A stretch of 64,000 nt of DNA from Chryseobacterium sp. G0186 (lineage in GTDB: Bacteria; Bacteroidota; Bacteroidia; Flavobacteriales; Weeksellaceae): contig NZ_CP033918.1 of the NCBI RefSeq assembly GCF_003815675.1, positions 4,949,128 to 5,013,127 of the forward strand. Direction: 5' to 3'. This document shows positions 8,569 to 16,768 of this stretch, in pieces. Each line of letters starts with the position of its first letter. Position 1 is the first letter of the stretch. The translations under genes and the position numbers were made by a program. The notes under the pieces are model-generated. The model ran no database searches. It had not been told where the DNA came from and saw only the letters and a program-made list of their open reading frames with translations.

Positions 8569-10929
8569 TTACTTAAATAGATATCTAAATTTTACATAGA
8601 AAGCACGTCCCTGCTTCTGAAGTTTGAAATTATCGTATGCCAGCGCATCACTAAGGTTGGTTACATCGAACGCCAAATTATACCTCCCGTTCTTCATGGA
8701 ATAACTTATCCCTATGTTGTGGAGCGTTTGTCTTGGGATAATCGGAATGTTTCTTGGATTTCCATAGGTTTTCCAGTTTTTGTAGAACCATTCAGTCATC
8801 TGTAGTCCATAGTAAAGCTCTACACGGCTGTCTTTCTGAAGCCAGTCATCTTTACCAATGCTTACATTCACATTCCCAAATAACCAAGGTTGGTTGGGTA
8901 CATCTTTTTTGTAGGTTGCTGAAATTACATCTTCGCTGTTGTTGGCAAATTTTGTATTGTCATAAGCTTTATTGTAGCTTACATTCATTGACACATTCAA
9001 AAGTCTTTTGTATTGGTAGTTCAGCTCTCCCTCCAACCCACGGGTAAGGATATTGGAAAGGTTCTCGTATTTGAAGGTACTGTTGTATAAATTAGGAACC
9101 GTGTAGATAAAATCCTTTGTGTCACGTATGTATCCTGCACCTTCTATACGGAAAGAATGTTGTCCCCAATGATGATTAAAGTACAACCCTACATTTACAT
9201 TGTTACTGGTTTCAGGCTTCAAATTCATATTACTTGTTACTGCAACACCATCTCCGAAGATTTCCTGAGGTTCCACCAAACGATAAGAACGTTCAAATGA
9301 TCCCTTTATCCCTAGTTCTCTTGTAATTCTTACCGTAGTAGCAAATCCGTAACCCCAGCTGCTGAAATTATCTTTTGCCGGATTGTCTGTCCTGGTTACC
9401 GGATCGAAAACCATTTTCTGAAGCCCTACACGGTAGTATTTACCAAAGAAAATATTAGTCCAGTGCTTATTGAAAAAATCCTGCTGATAGGCCATAGACA
9501 GGATCTGCTTGTTCATCTTCGCCGGAGGTACATCCTCTTTTCTCTCCTCAAGTTGATTGAAGGTAGTATTTTTTAAATAATCAAATACATAGTTAAAGAT
9601 AAGTTTGTGATGATCAGCTATTCTATAGGTAGCTCCCATCTGTGAGTAAAAACGATCTTCATGCTGCATGATTATACTTCTGCCTCCTTTTTCACTGGTA
9701 GCAGAAGGTTCGAAAGTACCATCCCAACTATATTTACGCATAAGAGTATCAGTTGCTTTCTGAATACTTTTAGAGAAACCTGCGTAAACATTCACATCTA
9801 AACGGCCGTTGAAGAGATTAGATTTTTTATACTTCATAAAGTAGTTGTGAGCTTCTCCATTTTGTTTTACCCCGCCATATACTACTTCCTGATTGGAACC
9901 TGTCTGTATCTGTTTATCAAAAAGCGATTGTGACATTCCTACAAAGAAAGAATCTGCCCAGCTTTTGTTTTCTAATCCAATCTCAGCCATACCAAAAACA
10001 GATTGATATCTGTCGTTAAACCTTTTTACATTTCTTGGTTCATATTCATTTTTGGCAGTATTCCAGATTTTCATATCTTTCATCAAATAATTGTTATCCG
10101 AGTGATTATAAAAACTGCTGATGCGCAGGATAAGCCCCGTTTTATCATCTTTAAACTGCCCATTCAGATTAATACGCTGTGTATTAAAAGATCCTACACT
10201 GATACCGGCGTCCAGGTAATTTTTACTGCTTCCTGGAGTAATAATATTTACCGCACCACCCATAGCATCTGTGCTTAAATGAATTGGAACAACGCCTTTA
10301 TAAATCTCCACACGATCTGCCATGTTGACCGGCAATGTGCTCAGATCTACACCTTTCCCGAGCATTTCCAAAGGAACGCCATCAATAAAGAATTTTACGG
10401 CTTTACCAGACATTCCGTTGATAGAGAAGTTATAATCGGAACCTACACCACCTTGCTGGCGAACTTTAATCCCTGTGGTTCTGTTCAGAACCTGATTAAG
10501 ATCGGCTGTGGTATTGGCTAATTTAGCTACATCTATGGCATTAACGGTAAAAGCACCGTCCTGCAGTGCTTTTACTTTACCTTTGCCGTGTATGGTAACT
10601 TCCTCTACAGCCGACTGATCCTCAGATAACTGAATGTTTACCTGAGATCCTTCGCTCCCGAAATTTACTTTCCTACGAAGCTTTTTATAGCCGTCCAGAC
10701 TGAAGATCAGGATGGCTTCTCCTTTCTTGTAGCTAATTTTGAAATTTCCGTTTTGATCGGTTTGTGCTTTAATTTTTGTGTTTTCAATAAAAATGTTTAC
10801 TCCACTTACTCCCTGTTTTGTAGGGCTCTGTACAACTCCCTGAACCGGAAAACTGTTGTCCTGTGCACTGATGAGAGAGATTGAGAGAGTAAAAATGAGA
10901 AAGATAAAAATACGCTGATACAATTTCAT
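8569..10929 (-). CDS. TonB-dependent receptor with CarboxypepD_reg-like domain
   Basis: Outer-membrane active transporter of 786 residues. Order: signal peptide (1-22), CarboxypepD_reg-like beta-sandwich (about 28-110, VQGVVQSPTKQGVSGVNIFIEN), plug (about 120-235, LNQVLNRTTGIKVRQQGGVGSDYNF split here, then FFIDGVP and MGGAVNIITPG), then the barrel ending in the C-terminal aromatic signal YVKFRYLFK. First gene of an operon with the DUF4374 lipoprotein, pointing to ferric-siderophore or similar uptake. The operator-like palindrome at 10931-10949 lies immediately before its ATG. Confidence 0.9.
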   Translation of the reverse strand: MKLYQRIFIFLIFTLSISLISAQDNSFPVQGVVQSPTKQGVSGVNIFIENTKIKAQTDQNGNFKISYKKGEAILIFSLDGYKKLRRKVNFGSEGSQVNIQLSEDQSAVEEVTIHGKGKVKALQDGAFTVNAIDVAKLANTTADLNQVLNRTTGIKVRQQGGVGSDYNFSINGMSGKAVKFFIDGVPLEMLGKGVDLSTLPVNMADRVEIYKGVVPIHLSTDAMGGAVNIITPGSSKNYLDAGISVGSFNTQRINLNGQFKDDKTGLILRISSFYNHSDNNYLMKDMKIWNTAKNEYEPRNVKRFNDRYQSVFGMAEIGLENKSWADSFFVGMSQSLFDKQIQTGSNQEVVYGGVKQNGEAHNYFMKYKKSNLFNGRLDVNVYAGFSKSIQKATDTLMRKYSWDGTFEPSATSEKGGRSIIMQHEDRFYSQMGATYRIADHHKLIFNYVFDYLKNTTFNQLEERKEDVPPAKMNKQILSMAYQQDFFNKHWTNIFFGKYYRVGLQKMVFDPVTRTDNPAKDNFSSWGYGFATTVRITRELGIKGSFERSYRLVEPQEIFGDGVAVTSNMNLKPETSNNVNVGLYFNHHWGQHSFRIEGAGYIRDTKDFIYTVPNLYNSTFKYENLSNILTRGLEGELNYQYKRLLNVSMNVSYNKAYDNTKFANNSEDVISATYKKDVPNQPWLFGNVNVSIGKDDWLQKDSRVELYYGLQMTEWFYKNWKTYGNPRNIPIIPRQTLHNIGISYSMKNGRYNLAFDVTNLSDALAYDNFKLQKQGRAFYVKFRYLFK

Positions 10930-10930
10930 T

Positions 10931-10949
10931 ATTTATAATTATTATAAAT
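10931..10949. promoter_or_regulatory. Perfect 9-1-9 palindrome, candidate Fur-type operator
   Basis: ATTTATAAT-T-ATTATAAAT is a perfect 19-bp inverted repeat with the 9-1-9 geometry of Fur boxes. It starts 2 bp before the receptor ATG and overlaps the transcription start expected from the promoter at 10952-10981, so a bound repressor would block initiation. It is composed only of A and T, so chance is not excluded. Each half matches the E. coli Fur half-site at only five of nine positions. Confidence 0.45.
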
Positions 10950-10951
10950 AG

Positions 10952-10981
10952 CAAAATTAAAGTATCCCTCTGGATTTCCAA
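10952..10981 (-). promoter_or_regulatory. Promoter of the TonB-receptor/DUF4374 operon
   Basis: Minus strand TAATTTTG (10952-10959) fits TAnnTTTG, with TTG at 10979-10981 separated by 19 nt. Predicted start of transcription is about 10945, inside the palindrome. Confidence 0.65.
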
Positions 10982-11141
10982 AGGAAAACGCTTATTTATT
11001 TTTAATTATTCTAATTAATATTAAAAATTATTGACCTATAAAATTAAATAAACATTGTAGATCAGATAAATGCATAATTGAAAAGGGAAGATTCAAGTCC
11101 ATATTTTTTGCTTCTAATGTATTTTACAATGTTGAAATAAA

Positions 11142-11597
11142 TCAATGTACCGGTTCTGAAAGCAGTATGTCAGGAGATCCGCTGTAGAAGACAATAAGAG
11201 TAGCACCTTTATCCCCGGTTTTTCCCCGATGAGCTATATTAACCATTTCCGGAAGTACCTGTCCCTGTTTTATCCATTGCGTTTTGCCATCTTCTTTTCT
11301 TTCAATCTGAATTTCGCCTTTTTCTACATAAGCAGCATTGATAACCGGATGTTTGTGCCAGTCCAACGCTTTATTGGGAGGAACAGAGATTTTAAGGACT
11401 GATATTTCTGGCTGTCCGCTTGGATAGCTGGAGTATAATGTCCCATCCCATGACTTTGTGGTTTTCAATAAAGTTACCGATTCTATTTTATCAGAATATT
11501 CTGACGGCTGATCCTGTGATGAAGAATTGTCACAAGATAAAGTGAGGGCAAAGAGTACAACACATAATGCTGAACACAATAAATTTTCCTTTGTCAT
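11142..11597 (-). CDS. Cupin-domain lipoprotein
   Basis: A 151-residue lipoprotein with signal peptide ending ALTLSC (lipobox Cys22) and a small cupin fold: DWHKHPVINAAYVEKGEIQIE carries the first motif, and PEMVNIAHRGKTGDKGATLIVFY the second. His in WHKHP and NIAHRG with the Glu of EKGE are likely metal ligands. No enzymatic role can be assigned. It is a single gene next to the receptor operon. A -7 box TATTTTTG lies on the minus strand at 11643-11650. Confidence 0.8.
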   Translation of the reverse strand: MTKENLLCSALCVVLFALTLSCDNSSSQDQPSEYSDKIESVTLLKTTKSWDGTLYSSYPSGQPEISVLKISVPPNKALDWHKHPVINAAYVEKGEIQIERKEDGKTQWIKQGQVLPEMVNIAHRGKTGDKGATLIVFYSGSPDILLSEPVH

Positions 11598-11800
11598 AAA
11601 CTTAGATTAATATTTTGTTTTGTTTTTGATCATTTGGTTATGCAAAAATAATCATCAAATTTAAAATTCCCTTATGTTTGAATTATATTTTATTATTTGT
11701 TGAATTTAATTTTCAGTCGTTAAAAATATTTTTCAAAGAAAACATTTGTCATAAGTTTAAAAGTTTATTTTTTATATTTTTGCTACCAAATTAGAAAACA

Positions 11801-12019
11801 ATGAAAAAAGTATTAGCAATTGCATTTATCGGAGGTTTATTGGTAGCTAGCTGCTCTAAGAAAGTAGATCACTCATTACAGGACAGCAACACTATGATGG
11901 AAGAGCCGGAAACAACTACTGTAGTAGATTCTACGGCTAAGCCTGCTGCTCCAGCTGCTGCAACACCAACTACACCTGCTCCTGAAGCTGCTAAAACAGA
12001 TTCTACAGCGAAAAAATAA
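11801..12019 (+). CDS. Small Ala/Pro/Thr-rich lipoprotein
   Basis: A 72-residue protein with a lipoprotein signal (MKKVLAIAFIGGLLVASC, Cys18) and a low-complexity tail rich in Ala, Pro and Thr, which looks like an unfolded tether. No family is recognised. Its TAA overlaps the ATG of the cytochrome gene (TAATG), so the two are translationally linked. A -7 box TATTTTTG is at 11775-11782, 18 nt upstream of the ATG. It may be a partner or spacer for the cytochrome, but only the overlap supports this. Confidence 0.8.
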   Translation: MKKVLAIAFIGGLLVASCSKKVDHSLQDSNTMMEEPETTTVVDSTAKPAAPAAATPTTPAPEAAKTDSTAKK

Positions 12020-12390
12020 TGAAAAACTTGTTTTTGGCAGGAACTCTGGGTCTTTTGATCTTTTCCTGTTCTAAAAAAGAAAATACGGCAGAAGTCGCAT
12101 CTTCTGATGCTGCACCAGTGTCAGCTCCGGCAAAATCCAATCTTTCAGGTGATCAGATCATGGAAACTTTGGATTGCTCAGGCTGTCACTCTGTCAATGA
12201 GAGAATGATAGGACCTTCTTATCAGGAAATAGCAGCTAAATATTCTGAAAAGGATGTTGAGTTGCTTGCTTCCAAGATTATAGAGGGCGGAAGTGGAGTT
12301 TGGGGAGGTGTCCCAATGGCTGCCCATCCACAGGTATCTAAGGAAGATGCCAAAAAAATGGTAGAGTATATTTTAAGTCAGAAGAAATAA
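12019..12390 (+). CDS. Lipoprotein c-type cytochrome (monohaem)
   Basis: A 123-residue class I cytochrome c. A lipoprotein signal ends at Cys17 (LIFSC), followed by a short Ala/Ser/Pro linker. The haem-binding motif CSGCH is at residues 53-57, IGPSY follows, and Met100 in GVPMAAHP is the likely sixth ligand. The layout resembles cytochrome c551/c552 electron carriers. It is tethered in the periplasm, so it could deliver electrons to a terminal oxidase; the cydAB genes 3.5 kb away use quinol, not this protein. It overlaps the preceding lipoprotein gene by one base. Confidence 0.9.
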   Translation: MKNLFLAGTLGLLIFSCSKKENTAEVASSDAAPVSAPAKSNLSGDQIMETLDCSGCHSVNERMIGPSYQEIAAKYSEKDVELLASKIIEGGSGVWGGVPMAAHPQVSKEDAKKMVEYILSQKK

Positions 12391-12393
12391 AAT

Positions 12394-13323
12394 ATGTCCA
12401 CCGAAAAATCCAGTCTGCATACAAGAAATCTGCATCGGAATCCCTATGATTTTGATCAGCTTATTTCTTGTGTGCCGGAACTGAAACACTTTGTTTTTAT
12501 GAATGCCTATCAAACGGCAACCATCAACTTTAGTATTCCGAAGGCAGTTAAACTTCTTAACAAAGCCTTACTTCTACACTTTTATAATATTAAAAACTGG
12601 GATATTCCCGATGCCAATCTATGTCCTCCCATTCCGGGACGGGCAGATTATGTACATTATATTGCCGATCTGATTACCGACCAACAGGGTAGAATTCCTA
12701 CTGGGATTTCTGTAAAAGGATTAGATGTGGGGGTAGGAGCAAATCTTGTTTACCCTTTAATTGCCCACCAGTCCTATGGTTGGAAAATGTTGGGAACAGA
12801 TATCAATCAGGATTCATTGAAGAATGCGCAGAATATTTTGGATCAGAATCCGGATCTTTCAAATGCCATTCAATTAAAGCAGCAACCGAACCCTGATCAT
12901 TTATTTAAAAATATTATTGGACCTGAAGACCGATTTACATTTTCTATGTGTAATCCTCCTTTTCATGATTCTGAGGAATCTGCCATGAAAGGAAATATCA
13001 GAAAAACAAAAAATCTTAAAAAGACAAAATCAAAACAACCCTTGCTTAATTTCGGCGGACAACAGTCGGAATTATGGTGTGAAGGGGGAGAGCTCGCTTT
13101 TATTACAAAAATGATTAATGAAAGTAGATGGTATGCGTCCAACATTCTTTGGTTTACATGTCTGGTTTCAAAAAAAGAGAACCTACCTAAGTTAAATTCA
13201 CTTTTAAAAAAGCTGAAAGTGGTAGATTTCAAAACAATCGAAATGGCGCAGGGTCAAAAAGTAAGCAGAATGCTGGCCTGGACATTTATTCCGCAACAAG
13301 AAAGGAGCAGCTGGCTTAGATAG
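12394..13323 (+). CDS. rlmF: 23S rRNA (adenine-1618-N6)-methyltransferase
   Basis: SAM-dependent N6-adenine methyltransferase acting on A1618 of 23S rRNA. The 309-residue protein begins with the family's LHTRNLHRNPYDFDQLI block and has a SAM motif near residues 110-120 (GLDVGVGANLVYPLI). Its catalytic motif NPPF is at 187-190, inside MCNPPFHDSEESAMKGN, with GGELAFI and KMINES after it. The length matches E. coli RlmF. It starts 4 nt after the cytochrome gene. Confidence 0.93.
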   Translation: MSTEKSSLHTRNLHRNPYDFDQLISCVPELKHFVFMNAYQTATINFSIPKAVKLLNKALLLHFYNIKNWDIPDANLCPPIPGRADYVHYIADLITDQQGRIPTGISVKGLDVGVGANLVYPLIAHQSYGWKMLGTDINQDSLKNAQNILDQNPDLSNAIQLKQQPNPDHLFKNIIGPEDRFTFSMCNPPFHDSEESAMKGNIRKTKNLKKTKSKQPLLNFGGQQSELWCEGGELAFITKMINESRWYASNILWFTCLVSKKENLPKLNSLLKKLKVVDFKTIEMAQGQKVSRMLAWTFIPQQERSSWLR

Positions 13324-13406
13324 GAGATATTCAATAGTAAATATGGGGCTGTAATATCCAATTTATGATTCATTTTTATGCAAATGAACAATTTCCTGCA
13401 AAGCAA

Positions 13407-13427
13407 ATTCCCGATTCCCGATTCTCA
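13407..13427. repeat. Three-unit 7-bp tandem repeat
   Basis: ATTCCCG ATTCCCG ATTCTCA, 84 nt after the rlmF stop. Short, but it has the same 7-bp period as the arrays at 26694, 34919, 35005, 44968, 46051 and 63392. Confidence 0.6.
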
Positions 13428-13451
13428 TTTTAAAATTTCTGAAAAAACTCA

Positions 13452-13482
13452 TTGATGGTCAACGCAAAAATGCCTAAATTTG
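13452..13482 (+). promoter_or_regulatory. lysS promoter
   Basis: TTG (13452-13454), a 20-nt spacer and TAAATTTG (13475-13482), 22 nt before the lysS ATG. Confidence 0.7.
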
Positions 13483-13504
13483 TACGCTTTTAGAAAAATA
13501 AGAA

Positions 13505-15202
13505 ATGCAATTATCAGAACAAGAAATCATTAGAAGAGAAAAGCTGAATAAGCTTACTGAAATGGGGATTAATGCGTTCCCTGCGGATGAGTATACCATT
13601 ACAGATACTACAGAATCTATAAAACAGGACTTTTCTGAAAGTAAACAGGTGAAGATCGCTGGTAGATTGATGTCCCGCAGAATTCAAGGGAAGGCTTCTT
13701 TTGCTGAATTGCAGGATTCTACAGGAAAAATTCAGGTTTACTTCAACAGAGACGAGATTTGTCCGGGAGAAGATAAAGAACTATATAATGAAGTATATAA
13801 GCACCTTTTGGATATCGGAGATATTATCGGTATTGAAGGGGAGTTATTTACAACTCAGGTAGGAGAGAAGACGGTTTTAGTAAAGAATTTTACACTTCTT
13901 ACTAAGGCTTTACGCCCACTTCCTCAGGCTAAAACGGATGAAAACGGTGTTGTACACGATGGATTTACGGATCCTGAATTAAGATACAGACAACGTTACG
14001 TAGATTTAACGGTAAACCCACAGGTGAAAGAAATTTTCGTGAAGAGAACAAAATTGTTCAATGCAATGAGAACTTTCTTTAATGATGCCGGATATTTTGA
14101 AGTGGAAACTCCAATTCTACAGTCAATTCCGGGAGGAGCGGCTGCAAAACCTTTCATTACGCATCACAATGCTTTAGATATTCCATTATATTTAAGAATT
14201 GCCAACGAATTATATCTGAAAAGATTGATCGTAGGTGGTTTTGACGGAGTGTATGAGTTCTCTAAAAACTTCAGAAATGAGGGAATGGACAGAACCCACA
14301 ACCCGGAATTTACTGCAATGGAAATTTATGTAGCATATAAAGACTACAACTGGATGATGGATTTCACTGAGAAATTATTGGAATTCTGTGCAATTCAGGT
14401 GAACGGAACAACTACGGCTACATTCGGAGAACATAATGTTGATTTCAAGGCTCCTTATCCAAGAGTTTCCATGACGGAAGCAATCCTGAAATTTACAGGG
14501 TTTGATATCACCGGAAAAACTGAAAAGGAATTATATGATTTCGCGAAGTCTATCGGAATTGAGGTGAATGAAACCATGGGTAAAGGAAAGTTAATTGACG
14601 AGATCTTTGGGGAGAAATGTGAAGGAAACTTCATTCAACCGACGTTCATTACAGATTATCCGATTGAAATGTCTCCATTGACTAAAAAACATAGAAGTAA
14701 GGAAGGATTAACAGAGCGTTTTGAATTAATGGTATGCGGAAAGGAAATCGCAAATGCTTACTCAGAGCTTAATGATCCAATTGACCAGAGAGAGCGTTTT
14801 GAAGCACAGATGGCCTTATCTGAAAGAGGAGATGATGAAGCAATGTTCATCGATCAGGACTTCCTGAGAGCATTGGAATATGGTATGCCACCAACATCAG
14901 GATTAGGAATTGGTATGGACAGATTGATCATGTTCTTAACGAACAATGCATCTATCCAGGAAGTATTATTCTTCCCTCAGATGAGACCAGAGAAAGCGGT
15001 TCCACAAATTGAATTAGGTGAAGATGAGAAAGTAATCATCGAGATTCTTAATTCTCAGGAAGAAGCAATGTCTTTGGCTGAAGTAAAAGAAAGAAGTCAG
15101 TTATCCGGTAAAAAATGGGATAAAGCTTCTAAAACTTTAACGAAGAATAATCTTGTGAAAGTGGAGAAGATTGATGAAAATCTTTTGATGAAACTGGCTT
15201 AG
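13505..15202 (+). CDS. lysS: Lysine--tRNA ligase (class II)
   Basis: Charges tRNA-Lys. The 565-residue protein has the N-terminal OB-fold anticodon-binding domain (about 45-150, KIAGRLMSRRIQGKASFAEL). The class II catalytic core carries motif 2 FRNEGMDRTHNPEF (about 256-269) and motif 3 GLGIGMDRLIMFL (about 467-479). After the core's FFPQMRPE there is an extra C-terminal domain of about 65 residues (EDEKVIIEILNSQEEAMSL onward) that looks like a winged helix; E. coli LysS ends earlier at about 505. An intrinsic terminator follows. Confidence 0.97.
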   Translation: MQLSEQEIIRREKLNKLTEMGINAFPADEYTITDTTESIKQDFSESKQVKIAGRLMSRRIQGKASFAELQDSTGKIQVYFNRDEICPGEDKELYNEVYKHLLDIGDIIGIEGELFTTQVGEKTVLVKNFTLLTKALRPLPQAKTDENGVVHDGFTDPELRYRQRYVDLTVNPQVKEIFVKRTKLFNAMRTFFNDAGYFEVETPILQSIPGGAAAKPFITHHNALDIPLYLRIANELYLKRLIVGGFDGVYEFSKNFRNEGMDRTHNPEFTAMEIYVAYKDYNWMMDFTEKLLEFCAIQVNGTTTATFGEHNVDFKAPYPRVSMTEAILKFTGFDITGKTEKELYDFAKSIGIEVNETMGKGKLIDEIFGEKCEGNFIQPTFITDYPIEMSPLTKKHRSKEGLTERFELMVCGKEIANAYSELNDPIDQRERFEAQMALSERGDDEAMFIDQDFLRALEYGMPPTSGLGIGMDRLIMFLTNNASIQEVLFFPQMRPEKAVPQIELGEDEKVIIEILNSQEEAMSLAEVKERSQLSGKKWDKASKTLTKNNLVKVEKIDENLLMKLA

Positions 15203-15224
15203 TATAGTTTTAACAAGTAAATAT

Positions 15225-15262
15225 AAAAAACCGATACAGTGTCATTCTGTATCGGTTTCTTT
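15225..15262. terminator. Terminator after lysS, overlapping the facing gene's end
   Basis: AAACCGATACAG / CTGTATCGGTTT stem with a 7-nt loop and T-run on the + strand. It overlaps the last codons of the minus-strand gene ending at 15242. Confidence 0.85.
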
Positions 15263-15757
15263 TTTCCATCTCCTCAGTTGAGTTCTGAAGTTTTTAAATG
15301 GAGCTACTGTATTGATGTGTATCCATTTCCAAACGGGCCATTTTGCAGGGGTGGTGGCCCATTTTCTTTGCTCAGGGACGAATAAAGTCTTATCATCAAG
15401 CTTTTCGATCCATTCTATAATTTCACTAACCTGATTTTGGAGTATTTCTCTTTGTTGATGCAGGCTATAAGAACTAAATTGGTCATAAAAAGATTCATAT
15501 AAACCTTTTAAATTATTCCATTTATAGTCAGGAGTAGGCGTTTTTACGTCAATTCCTTCCTTTTCATCTGTCTCCCATTGAAGTAGCAAGCTTGTCCAGC
15601 CAATCTGGTAGGAAATATTTTGTGAAGGCGTTTTATCAACTCCTGGTTTTAAGAGTTCTTTTTCATCTTCTTTGATGCTCTCAAATTCCTGGTCATAAAG
15701 TGAATATCTTTTTCTTATCTCTTCAATAAGTTCGGTTTTATCCTTATAACTCTGCAT
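15242..15757 (-). CDS. ClbS/DfsB family four-helix-bundle protein
   Basis: A 171-residue soluble protein of the ClbS/DfsB (DUF1706) group: YKDKTELIEEI at the start, then YQIGWTSLLLQWE, the family's TPDYKWNNLKGLYESFY region, and WPVWKWIHINTVAPFKNFRTQLRRW at the end. ClbS inactivates the genotoxin colibactin, but most family members have unknown substrates, so no such role is claimed here. It starts 6 nt after the cydB stop, so it may be transcribed with cydAB. Confidence 0.82.
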   Translation of the reverse strand: MQSYKDKTELIEEIRKRYSLYDQEFESIKEDEKELLKPGVDKTPSQNISYQIGWTSLLLQWETDEKEGIDVKTPTPDYKWNNLKGLYESFYDQFSSYSLHQQREILQNQVSEIIEWIEKLDDKTLFVPEQRKWATTPAKWPVWKWIHINTVAPFKNFRTQLRRWKKETDTE

Positions 15758-15763
15758 ACTGTT

Positions 15764-16768
15764 CTATTTTCTTAATTTACTGAATGAAGCCATTAGATAG
15801 AATAAGAAGGGAAGAATAAATAATGATCCCAGCATCAGTGCCCACCCTAATGCAGAAATAGTTTTCGGAGGAGCCATATGTTCTAAAAGAGAAAGATGTT
15901 GTCCGTTTCCTAGTAAAATGATATCAGGATTATGCTGATAGGTAGCTGCCACAAGGATCATCACTATCTGAAAACCTGCAAGAGCACGTACAGGAAGCAG
16001 CTTCTGTTGGTTCATAGCCCGAAGAATAAGCAATAGAGCGATTGTAGCAAAAGCAATAGCCATAATACCTAAAGATTTTGAAAATACCCAATTGAGCAAA
16101 GGTATATCTGAAATATAAGCTGTGAAAAATACAAGAAGCCCTGTAATGACCACAAAGATCATGGTCTGTTTGGACTTTCTGATCATCAGAAGTAAATCTG
16201 CTTTGTCTCGGGTTTCTCTTAATGAAAAAATAGAGGCAAGATAAGCACAAAGTGCCACGGTGAACAAACCTACAGATACTCCGAACCAGTTTAACCAGCT
16301 ATAAATATACAGATCGAGAAAGTTGGTGGCATCTGGGTTGATAGACTGCGAAACTGTTGCAGCCGCTATTAATCCTAGGAAAAAAGGAGTTAAAAGACTG
16401 GCATAATAAAATACCTGAGTATATAAAACCTGCCAGTTATCCTTTACTGCATCATAATGTCTGAAAGTAAATGCCGTACCTCTTGCAATAATACCAAGTA
16501 GCATCAATACTAAAGGAATGTGCAGGTAAGTAGACATTGTAGTATATATTTCCGGAAACCCTACAAAAAGGATTACAATTGCAATGATGAGCCACATATG
16601 ATTGGCTTCCCAAACAGGTGCAATAGATTCATACATGATTTCCTTTGTTTTGTGACGAGCCTTTTTATTACTGAAAAGTTCTACGATACCGGCCCCAAAG
16701 TCAGCTCCGCCCAAAATAACATACAGACAGATGGAAAGCCAGAGAAAGCCTATTACAATATAGATCAT
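15764..16768 (-). CDS. cydB: Cytochrome bd quinol oxidase subunit II
   Basis: Inner-membrane subunit of the high-affinity bd oxidase, which reduces O2 with menaquinol. It has 334 residues and about eight hydrophobic helices, beginning with the canonical GFLWLSICLYVILGGADFGAGI and including APVWEANHMWLI and RGTAFTFRHYD. Its ATG overlaps the cydA stop by four bases (ATGA), typical of translational coupling. No cydX-like small ORF was recognised after it; the next gene is ClbS-like. Confidence 0.96.
   Translation of the reverse strand: MIYIVIGFLWLSICLYVILGGADFGAGIVELFSNKKARHKTKEIMYESIAPVWEANHMWLIIAIVILFVGFPEIYTTMSTYLHIPLVLMLLGIIARGTAFTFRHYDAVKDNWQVLYTQVFYYASLLTPFFLGLIAAATVSQSINPDATNFLDLYIYSWLNWFGVSVGLFTVALCAYLASIFSLRETRDKADLLLMIRKSKQTMIFVVITGLLVFFTAYISDIPLLNWVFSKSLGIMAIAFATIALLLILRAMNQQKLLPVRALAGFQIVMILVAATYQHNPDIILLGNGQHLSLLEHMAPPKTISALGWALMLGSLFILPFLFYLMASFSKLRK

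Noticed and set aside
10003..10521. Two adjacent plus-strand ORFs opposite the TonB receptor
   Set aside because: Shadows of the receptor gene on the other strand.
10931..10949. Treating the palindrome as an intrinsic terminator
   Set aside because: It is A/T only, has no T-run logic and sits between promoter and start codon, which fits an operator better.
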